Below, piece by piece: positions 57,617 to 64,000 of a stretch of DNA of 64,000 nt (position 1 is its first letter; each line of letters opens with the position of its first letter). Both the position numbers and the translations under genes were made by a program. Source of the stretch: Macrocystis pyrifera (Eukaryota; Sar; Phaeophyceae; Laminariales; Laminariaceae); assembly GCA_031763025.1 (NCBI GenBank), contig JASSKH010000001.1, forward strand, positions 16,469,142 to 16,533,141, read 5' to 3'. The notes below the pieces were generated by a model. The model was given only the letters and a program-made list of their open reading frames with translations, did no database searches and was not told the DNA's origin.

Positions 57617-58460
57617 ACGCGGCGGGAGCTCTTCGGGTGGTGGCACTCCTGAAGGAGGTCGCCCTGCGCGGCACCACCGTGGTGTGCAGCCTCCACCAGC
57701 CCCGTCCCCGCGTGCTCAACCTCCTGGACAACGTCATGCTCCTATCCCGGGGGCAGGTGGCTTACTTCGGCGCTCCTGGAGATGCCGAGGCGTATTTTTC
57801 TTCGGTGGGGCGCCCGTTCCCCCCCGGTCAGCCCCACGCTGCCGACGCCATGCTGTCGCTCTGCTGCCGCAAAGACGGGGTTGCTCTGCCGACGCTATTC
57901 GAGAGGTGTGGACGGGTGGAGAACGGGGTGTACGTGGGTGGGGCGACGGGGTTCGCCGGCGCAGCAGCCGCCGCCGCCGCCGCCGTCGCCGCGGGAGAGG
58001 GCCTAGGACTGGGGTTGGGCCTTATCGGCGATCCCAAGGGCTTGCGCAGGGAGGGCAGCAGCCACCAGAGACACTTGTCCGCGCAGGTGGACAACGCGTG
58101 GACCATCACCGTGCCGGGGGACGTGGAAGCTCAGCAGGAGGTGAAGGCGGGGGAGCCGGGAGGGGAGGGCGGGGAGGAGGGGGAGGAGGCCGTGCGGCGG
58201 TGCTGCAACAATGGTGGGAGTTCCGGTGGTGGAGCCGGTGGAATCGTTGGCGGAGCATGCGAGGGGGTAGGTGCGAAGCAGCCCCGGTCTGCGAGTTTCC
58301 TGGTTCAGACGGAGGCGTTGTCCAGGAGGCTGCTGCTGCGCTCCGTCCGGCACCCGCTGCTGCTGGTTCTTCACTTCGGAGGGTCGATCGCGATGGCCAT
58401 CTGCCTCGGGACGATATTCCAGGGGAAGCTGAACTTTTTGTTTGAAGGCGCTCAAAGCAG
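57617..58460 (+). CDS. ABCG transporter exon: H-loop, linker and first membrane helix
   Basis: The frame completes GLDAAGALRVVALLKEVALR and continues GTTVVCSLHQPRPRVLNLLD, carrying the switch histidine of SLHQP. Then come NVMLLSRGQVAYFGAPGDAE and a PHAADAMLSLCC segment corresponding to the npADf region of ABCG proteins. A long variable linker of about 130 residues follows, rich in Ala, Gly and Glu, with short GCC and GGA repeats. The end reads RSVRHPLLLVLHFGGSIAMA and ICLGTIFQGKLNFLFEGAQS, the amphipathic connector and first transmembrane helix. The length, 844 nt, is consistent with entry in phase 1 and exit in phase 2. The donor is AG/GTGCGC. The linker is longer than in most ABCG proteins. 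Confidence 0.93.
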
Positions 58461-59019
58461 GTGCGCATACCCTTGCAGCGGTAGTCGTAGGTGACAGCTC
58501 TTTGAAGAAACTCTTATTATCTCTTGGGCAAAAGAACAGGCTGTACGTTCTTTTCGTGAAGGGCAGGATGTGTCAAACACAACTACTGACAGTTTTAACT
58601 CAACGAGATGGTTTTACGGCACGCGTCCCCCCCCCAGAGAATATGCAGGCCAACTCGCCACTCTGCGTCCTGAGTGGAATTCCCCCAACCGAGACTGCGC
58701 TTTGGGATGGGCGCGCGGGGGGTGGGGGGGGGGGGGGGGCGAGTATTCAAAGGATCTTGATGCCGTGATCGAGTGATCACAGAACGACCCCCGTCCCGCC
58801 TCTGCTGCCTCTCCCTCATCCCTTCGCAAGAAGTAGCGAACCCACAGGCGCTGTTGCTTCTCCTGGTGTTTCTGTTGGCCCCATAGAATGGCAATCCACG
58901 CTTCTGGGAAAATAGACGGAGACGGCTCGCCGATGCTGCTGCAGCTGGAAAGCGTGAAGCCGACGTCCCCCATATGGAAAAAACCTGATGGGTGGCCGAA
59001 TATAGGAGGTGTCTCTCGT

Positions 59020-59126
59020 TAGGTGCAGGAACGGTACTCCGTGTCGAAAGGGATGCGTGGTCAACGGTCAAACGCTAAAAGGCAAAAGGCAAGGAACAAA
59101 AGAGTAGTACCCCCCCCCCCCCCCCT
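59020..59126 (+). mobile_element. LINE-Y 3' tail inside ABCG intron
   Basis: Carries aggaacggtactccgtgtcg, the aaagggatgcgtggtcaacg clause and aacaaaagagtagtacc before a 16-base C run. Confidence 0.7.
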
Positions 59127-59134
59127 ACCCCCCT

Positions 59135-59212
59135 TCCGGCCATACGACTACAGCCATGCATGAGATCGAGTACATTTCTCCTACCGAGTAGACCCCCCCC
59201 CCCCCCCCCCCC
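59135..59212 (+). mobile_element. Element X 3' fragment with 22-C tail
   Basis: ggccatacgactacagccat, then gagatcgagtacatttctcc and poly(C). It directly follows a LINE-Y tail in the same orientation. Confidence 0.65.
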
Positions 59213-59280
59213 CTGCCGGCCCCCTTCCCCCCCCCCCCCCCCCACCTTTTCTACGTTCTGAAACGAAACTCCGAACACAG

Positions 59281-59550
59281 GCTGGGAGTTATGTTCTTCC
59301 TGCTCCTGTACCTCTCCCTGCTGTCCCTGACGTCGCTGCCGTCTGGAGGGAAGACCGACGCCTCTTCCTCACCGAAACGATGGGGGGAGCGTACGGGCAT
59401 CTCCCCTACTTCGTTTCCGTTGCCCTGGCCGACGTGCTGCTTGTGAGGGTGGTGCCTCCCCTGAGCTTTGCGGTGGTGGCTTACCCGGTGATGGGACTCA
59501 ATGATTTCTCGGACGGGAAGTCCACCCTCTTGTGGTTCGCCTTGATCTTG
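59281..59550 (+). CDS. ABCG transporter exon: membrane helices 2-3, with a frame break near 59341
   Basis: The join gives AQSRLGVMFFLLLYLSLLSL then TSLP, matching the ABCG R.G..FF motif and second helix. The homologous continuation, WREDRRLFLTETMGGAYGHL, PYFVSVALADVLLVRVVPPL and SFAVVAYPVMGLNDF, lies one frame away. One base appears to be missing between ccg (to 59340) and tctgg. Adding a single base makes the exon 271 nt and gives exit phase 0, exactly what the next exon needs, so two independent lines agree. E...F..E...GAY is the conserved ABCG loop after helix 2. The break could be an assembly error, an allele lesion or a pseudogene mark; the other exons look intact. Donor GTGAGC at 59551. 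Confidence 0.88.
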
Positions 59551-60137
59551 GTGAGCAGATTTGGTAGGAGCGGGGGAGGGGAGGGTGCAGAGGGGACAGA
59601 GGGGGGGGAGGTCTTAAAAAAATCGTGTGGTCGAGGTCAATTAGTTGGCTTACTGATTATGTCAGCATTTATTTTTACTAGTCCGCCGGAGGATTAAAAA
59701 AAAGCACGAATGGCCTCTGCTTCATCACCCTCAAGTCCGGTCCAGGCCAGGCAGCACTCATAGCCCTAGCTGCCAGACCTACCGTCAGCCAGCCTAAACA
59801 GGCAGCCGATGCTGCTGTCCCCCTTGTTTTTTTGTGTTGTCGACATTGTTCCCCTCTGGAATAGCTTGAGGCCTGATGCGCGTCCAATGTTAGTTACCTC
59901 CCCCCTTCCCCCCCCCCCCCCCCCCCTCCCCCTCCCCCTTTCTCCATACGCCTTCGTGGCTCCTCGCGAGCGTAGATTGGCATAAGCCTGTGCCGTAATC
60001 AAAATTTTGTTCCGTCCCTTTTTCCCCTGTAGCGTGCTACGAGGGAGATAATAACGAGTACTCCACGGATGGTTCCCCCCGCCACGCCCAGTCTCATCCC
60101 CCCCCTGCCCCCCCCTCCTCCGTTTGCCTCCGTATAG
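59551..60137 (+). other. Intron with G- and C-rich tracts
   Basis: Donor GTGAGCAG, acceptor ccgtatag. It includes purine-rich sequence (59566-59610) and C-rich runs at 59904-59940 and 60096-60118. No dispersed family member was recognised. Confidence 0.8.
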
Positions 60138-60288
60138 ATCCTTGCGAATATAGCGGTGGCTCTAGCAGCCATGGGCGTGGGCGCGCTAGGCTTGCCCCTC
60201 GACCTGTCGAACTTGCTGGGCGGCTTCATGGTGCTGGTCTTCGCCTTGCTCGGACGCTTCCTGATCAACGGCAGCCGCATCCCGAAAG
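60138..60288 (+). CDS. ABCG transporter exon: membrane helices 4-5
   Basis: Fifty codons plus one base, reading ILANIAVALAAMGVGALGLP, LDLSNLLGGFMVLVFALLGR and FLINGSRIPK. Two hydrophobic segments are separated by a short polar turn, and the FL.N...IP ending matches the region before the large extracellular loop of ABCG proteins. It enters at a codon boundary and leaves in phase 1 (AAA G/GTGTGT). It is uninterrupted. Confidence 0.9.
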
Positions 60289-61210
60289 GTGTGTGTGCGT
60301 GTGTCTTAACCCTCTTTTTGCCCGCAACAAAACGAATCCTCTTTAATTCAAAGCAGTTTAGGGTGTTTGCGAATAGTTCGGTAGACCCCAATTTCGGTCG
60401 GGTTTCTTGTGGTCTTGTTGCCCATATAAAAATAACCTTAACCCACAGATCTTTCTCCAAGAGCAAAACCCCGACCTAAGAATAATTGGTCGAAAGTGAC
60501 ATTTTGACCACTTTTCGGCACAACCTTGGGAAGATCCCTGAATTTGCATGGACTGGGGTCCATTTCATACAGGAAACCGGCCACGAGAAACCCAACCAGA
60601 TCTGATTTCAACCAAATTATTTGCAAACACCCTTTTCGTCCCCCCGAAAATGGGTGCGTGGAATATATATCCGACAGGTGCCTTTACCCCTGTTTTTCCC
60701 TCTACTAGAACTAATCCACTCTGATCCCGAGTAGCTTTCCGCCCAAAAAGTGGGTGCAGTTCTGAACGGGATTATGCACCGAAATTTGCTTACAACAGTT
60801 TTTTTGCCCACGACGGAAGCGAATCCGCTCTAATTCCAAGCGGTTCCCCCCTCCAAAAATGGTGCGGTTCTGAATGAAGTACAGTAACCCGAAAGGTAGC
60901 TTAACCTTTTTTTTTTAATGCCAACCACCGAAACGAGTTTAATTCCAATGGAGGAGTTTGTCCCCAAAAATCGGCTGCAGTTAATAGAAGGGATATTGGC
61001 TAGAACGGTATCCACTTTTGGAGGGAGGGGAATTGCTCGTCGGATTTAGTGTAGTAGAGGAATTTTGTACACAAGTACAAGAGTTGCTGACCCTTACAAC
61101 CCCGACCTGCTGTTTTGACTTTTTTTTAATGTTTTTTTTTTTTTCTTTTCTTCATTATTCGATTTTTTTTTTTCATGTTTTCAGACTTCCACCTCCCACT
61201 TCCCCGCTTT

Positions 61211-61252
<42 letters not shown>

Positions 61253-61327
61253 TCCTCCCTCCCCCCGCGGCCGTCTTCGTGTGTGCATGTCTGTCCAACC
61301 GCCACCTCGCCCCTCATATACCCGCAG
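60289..61327 (+). other. Intron with degenerate MITE-C-like segments and a poly(C) tract
   Basis: Donor GTGTGTGC, acceptor acccgcag. Two or three diverged segments (60700-60760, 60820-60870, 60930-60990) keep MITE-C words such as ctctaattccaag and gtgcagttctga. A T-rich block (61120-61175) and a poly(C) run of about 37 bases (61213-61249) precede the acceptor. Confidence 0.6.
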
Positions 61328-61437
61328 CGTGGCAATGGCTGAGCGATGTCACTCCGCTGGGATACGCCTACGAATCACTGCTGGTGAACGAGTTCAACGA
61401 TCCCTTGGGAGAAAGACCGTACACCATAGAGGGAGGC
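61328..61437 (+). CDS. ABCG transporter exon: loop before final helix (WLSDVTPLGYAYE)
   Basis: It reads AWQWLSDVTPLGYAYESLLV then NEFNDPLGERPYTIEGG. The pattern WL...P..YA.E.L..NEF is one of the strongest ABCG family signatures; it begins the extracellular loop between membrane helices 5 and 6. The exon enters with two bases and ends at a codon boundary (donor GTGAGT, 61438). Confidence 0.93.
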
Positions 61438-61504
61438 GTGAGTGATCGCGTTGTGATTTTCTGTTTCGAGGAGGAAGGGGCAGGGACGGAGGCGTGGGGG
61501 GGGG

Positions 61505-61830
61505 GGTGGAGAGGAGGGGGGGCGGGGGGGGGGGGGTACTCACATGTTGCTTACCTTGATCATTTGACCGTTGATCACGCATCCCTTTCGAGACGGAACA
61601 CCGTTCTAACTCTTTTCAGACACCTCCAACATTTCGGCGCTTACTACGTTGTTCCAATTTATTAACATAGGCTTGTTTCTGCTGTCCGTATCCCCTTCCT
61701 GTTTGGCCGCCTGTGGCCAGGCGGCCATCTATCTCCTAGGATAACGATTTTTGTTCTCGCTGCTATCTAGCGCGCCAAACTCCTCCATGCCACATTTGTC
61801 TATTTTCCTCACTTCGGAGGAGGGGGCGTA
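61505..61830 (-). mobile_element. LINE-Y 3' tail with poly(C) end
   Basis: The minus-strand reading includes KIDKCGMEEFGALDSSEN, a better-preserved version of the peptide in the 44290-45320 copy, followed by the shared tail. It ends in gagtacc plus a C-rich run (G-rich 61497-61536 on this strand). Confidence 0.75.
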
Positions 61831-61900
61831 CTTATTTGTTGCTTGCCTGAATCATTTGGTGGTCGCCTTAGCCATTTGACGATTTGCCACTCGTTGCGTT
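61826..61900 (-). mobile_element. LINE-Y short tail
   Basis: The terminal ggcaagcaacaaataagtacg sequence and part of the preceding clause, in minus orientation, adjacent to gggagg. Fragment only. Confidence 0.5.
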
Positions 61901-62471
61901 CGAGGGGAGGTTCTTTGCATTGTCATGGAGGAAGGGACGGGAGAGGAGGAGATCACTTGTGTTGTCATGGAAGGACGGGAAAGAGGGAAGAGGAGGGAAG
62001 AGGGGTTTCCTTGTGCTGTCGTGGAGGGAGGGGGGGGGGTGTGGGGGGGGGGGGGGGGAGGGGGGGGGAGGGGTTTCCTTGTGTTGTCGTGGAAGAAGTG
62101 GAGGAGAAAAGGGAGAGGGGGCTCCTTGTGTTGTGGAGGGAGGGAAGGGTGGAGCCCCCCCCCCTCTTGTGTTGTCGTGAAAGAAGGGGAGAGGGTGTGG
62201 GGGGGGGGAGGAGCTCCTTGTTATCATGGAGGAAGAGGGGTGGGAGTGGGGGCGGGGGGGCGAGAGGTGATGACGTTTATTTGGTTTCTTCTGTTTAGTT
62301 TGAGACGGATCGTGGGAGGGGGAAAGCCGTGTACGAATCGCCCTTTTCCTCCTCCACCCCACCCCACCCCTCACGCGGCGTCGCTTCCTTTCGCTTTTTT
62401 TTTTTTACGTAGACTGACAATCTCGTCCTTTTTTTCCATGGGGTGCGGTGGTGTCGTGGCTTGTCGCACAG

Positions 62472-62638
62472 CAATGCTCTCCAGACTTGCCCGTGATCAA
62501 GCCCCTAGGGTCCACCATCCTCAAAACCTTCGAGTTCGACCCCTCGCTCGAGAAGATGCACGGAAACGTCGGGAAGCTGGCGCTGATAGCCCTGGTTTTC
62601 GGAGCCCTCAGTTTCCTCCTGTTCTACATCTTCACGAG
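62472..62638 (+). CDS. ABCG transporter exon: last membrane helix
   Basis: It reads QCSPDLPVIKPLGSTILKTF, EFDPSLEKMHGNVGKLALIA and LVFGALSFLLFYIFTR. A polar extracellular stretch with one cysteine leads into the sixth hydrophobic helix. It enters at a codon boundary, in agreement with the previous exon, and leaves in phase 2 at AG/GTGGGG. If not spliced, the frame reads on to a TAG at 62682, adding WGWCVAALFSPPGT, a possible intron-retention end. Confidence 0.88.
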
Positions 62639-62742
62639 GTGGGGGTGGTGTGTTGCCGCACTTTTTTCTCCACCCGGTACGTAGGCGCCTGCCTTGTGTC
62701 TTGTCAACAGCAGCAGCCGTGCCCGTCCGTGTGCCCGCTTAG

Positions 62743-62802
62743 ATAGTGCCGGTATAGATGCGCCAGCCAACAATATTGGCACTATTGGCATCCACCGGCA
62801 CT
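62743..62802. mobile_element. MITE-D short form
   Basis: atagtgccggtatagatgcg ... ggcatccaccggcact, a compact inverted repeat inside an ABCG intron. Confidence 0.6.
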
Positions 62803-63074
62803 AAAATCTGCCGTGATACTCGCAGCTGGCCCATGCGCGTGCAGATAGTGACACGGTCGATCGAGTGAAGGCATTTTTTTTCTCTCCCGCTGTATATACG
62901 TCGGTAGGAGGCCGTGATGGGTATTTGTATTTCCGTCGGCCACGACAAGAAACAGATTCGTTCCTTTTTGTGAAATCGGTGAAAACTTTTGACGTTTTTT
63001 TTTTTTTTTTCATCGTGGCGTTCTTTCTTGTGTCGTCAATTTTGTCCGTCTTGTATACATCTTCTCGCCATCGA

Positions 63075-63170
63075 TGGGGAAGGGGGGGCGTACTCATTTG
63101 TCGCTTGCCTTAGTTGTTTGACCATTGACTCGCACGTCCTTTTTGAGACGAAGATTAGCTGCATGCGTCT
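63075..63170 (-). mobile_element. LINE-Y short tail
   Basis: Minus-strand tail ending gacaaatgagtacgcccccc. The clause corresponding to GTCTCGAAAGGGATG is diverged. Confidence 0.6.
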
Positions 63171-63364
63171 CGCGTTAGATATCCCTGTTCATTTTTTTCG
63201 TGCCTTCGTTTCTGTGTTTTTTCAGTCTGGCTCTTGATTGAGGTGCGCTCTGTCGCTCCTGTTGTTTTTTTTTGTCGTACGTAATAGACTTGTCCATTGT
63301 CTCGCTTTTAGATATTTGCGACTGTGTTGGCGAACAACCGACTAGTGACTAAGTAGTGAACATC

Positions 63365-63560
63365 TCGGACCTATGACAGACTAGATCATCTAGACCCAAA
63401 CATTACGTTGTGAGATGGTTGAGCACGATCTGCACACAGCAGTACAGATCCGACCCTGGAAACATGTCCTACCTATATACATGCGTCATGCAGATTATTT
63501 GGCGCCCGTCGCCGGCCAAAAGGTCCTAGCTCCTACAGATCAGGGAAACCTATTGTAGCC
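63365..63560. mobile_element. Element F in the last ABCG intron
   Basis: gactagatcatctagaccca and cagtacagatccgaccctgg identify it. Confidence 0.55.
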
Positions 63561-63669
63561 GAGCCCCCTGCAAGCTACATGGTGAAGTGGAAAATCGGTT
63601 TATCTGCCACCGATGTGTAAGTAAACGCAACCACTGTGACCCGTCCCCCCGCTTGTACCCACACGGCAG

Positions 63670-64000
63670 GACGAGCCCCTTGAAGGTGCACGCGGTGGTC
63701 CGCGGCAAGCGGCGCATCCTGTCCCGCCCCACCTCGGCTGCGTTTAACCCCGTCTCCGTAGCCGAGGAGAGGGTAAACGCCGCACCCTCAGCCTTTGCTA
63801 CAAAAGACGTGGAGGCGGTGGTCGTTCCCGGGGTGGGAGGGGGTGGAGGGGACACATCCAACACCCCCCCCCCCCCCGGGTACCGGAGGCGTGTCTGTAT
63901 CGGGTGTTGGGAACAACAACGCCGACGCGGCTCCAGCGACGGCGACGACGGTGGCGACGACGGGTACGACGGCAGCAGCTCCAGCGGTGACGGCTACGGC
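63670..64000 (+). CDS. ABCG transporter C-terminal or linker exon, open at window end
   Basis: The splice restores an arginine and reads RTSPLKVHAVVRGKRRILSR, PTSAAFNPVSVAEERVNAAP and SAFATKDVEAVVVPGVGGGG. This is a basic then small-residue-rich cytosolic tail or an inter-domain linker. A 14-C run (63864-63877) follows. In the current frame the sequence then becomes Arg-rich and irregular. With one C fewer it reads a regular Ala/Thr/Val low-complexity tail, which looks more like protein. No stop is reached, so it is unknown whether this is a half transporter or the middle of a full-size one. Confidence 0.75.

Larger units (their letters stand above)
58461..59280 (+). other. Intron carrying LINE-Y and element X tails
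   Basis: Donor GTGCGC and acceptor cgaacacag. It holds a G-tract at 58722-58738, a LINE-Y tail (59020-59126), an element X tail (59135-59210) and poly(C) runs at 59110-59125, 59191-59212 and 59228-59243. Confidence 0.8.
61438..62471 (+). other. Intron with LINE-Y tails and purine-rich sequence
   Basis: Donor GTGAGTGA and acceptor cgcacag. It contains two minus-strand LINE-Y tails (61505-61830 and 61826-61900), each led by G-rich sequence. A purine-rich stretch (61900-62260) repeats a ttgtgttgtc/gtggagg unit about eight times at 35-90 bp spacing. Confidence 0.8.
62639..63669 (+). other. Intron with MITE-D, LINE-Y and F elements
   Basis: Donor GTGGGGGT, acceptor cacggcag. It contains MITE-D (62743-62802), a poly(T) run (62995-63010), a minus-strand LINE-Y tail (63075-63170) and an F element (63365-63560). 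Confidence 0.75.
29249..64000 (+). other. Proposed gene span: Adp1-like ABCG transporter, 3' end beyond window
   Basis: This entry ties the separate exons into one model. Exon order is EGF-like (29249-29433), Cys module (41808-41995), basic pre-NBD segment (53856-54024), the N gap, ABC signature/Walker B (56822-57049), H-loop plus first membrane helix (57617-58460), and membrane-domain exons at 59281-59550, 60138-60288, 61328-61437, 62472-62638 and 63670 onward. From 56822 on, every junction is GT-AG and phases agree apart from one missing base at about 59341. Known biology: fungal Adp1 proteins carry an EGF-like, Cys-rich N-terminal domain before an ABCG NBD-TMD half transporter. Inference: the three upstream exons belong to this gene. 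Phases between 29433 and 53856 do not join directly, so at least two exons are unidentified. No start codon or signal peptide was found. Confidence 0.6.

Noticed and set aside
62639..62684. Gene end at the TAG after the last membrane helix
   Set aside because: A consensus GT donor at 62639 joins in phase to an open exon at 63670; read-through is kept only as a possible retained-intron form.
61843..62746. Glycine/glutamate-rich frames of 150-270 codons
   Set aside because: Purine-rich intronic sequence between two well-supported ABCG exons; the real exon frame starts at 62472.

Overview
This is a nuclear genomic window from a eukaryote, most likely a photosynthetic stramenopile such as a brown alga. 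That placement is an inference from three things: GC-rich coding exons with GT-AG introns, very long repeat-filled introns of lower GC, and transposon load. Nothing in the window is a species marker. It contains no prokaryotic operons, rRNA genes or CRISPR arrays, and no intact intron-less gene.

The only convincing gene is on the + strand and occupies the right half. Seven good exons between 56822 and the window end encode the C-terminal half of an ABCG-type ABC transporter: the ABC signature and Walker B, the H-loop, and a six-helix ABCG membrane domain. Three more exon candidates lie far upstream: a cysteine-rich EGF-like exon (29249-29433), a second cysteine-containing exon (41808-41995), and a basic juxtamembrane/pre-nucleotide-binding exon (53856-54024). 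Their order (extracellular EGF module, Cys-rich module, basic cytosolic segment, ABC domain, membrane domain) matches the architecture of fungal Adp1-type ABCG transporters. I therefore propose one gene of at least 34.7 kb. The Walker A exon is absent and probably lies in the 100-N assembly gap (56722-56821). Reading-frame arithmetic points to one missing base near 59341 and perhaps one extra C in the last exon, so the locus carries either assembly errors or real lesions.

Nearly everything else is repeats. The window holds about 37 copies of a roughly 108-bp palindromic MITE (called MITE-A here), and three smaller inverted-repeat families: MITE-B (CTCTGTCC ends), MITE-C (GGACTGCAGTCCCG ends) and MITE-D (GTGCCGG). 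They are often nested. There is also a tRNA-derived SINE, decayed tails of a non-LTR retrotransposon (LINE-Y) whose 3' end runs into poly(C) rather than poly(A), and a companion module (element X) that also ends in poly(C). Several other dispersed families (E, F, H, I, J, K) are present, along with at least seven tandem arrays and many pure C or G tracts, the longest about 165 and 131 bp.

Layout: 1-28 kb is intergenic or possibly 5' intronic repeat sequence with no supported gene. 29-30 kb holds the EGF-like exon and its partial duplications. 30-56.7 kb is repeat-filled intronic sequence with two isolated exons. 56.8-64 kb is the compact exon cluster, which contains no MITE-A copies. The protein would be a membrane ABC transporter with an extracellular or lumenal EGF-like head; its substrate cannot be read from the sequence.
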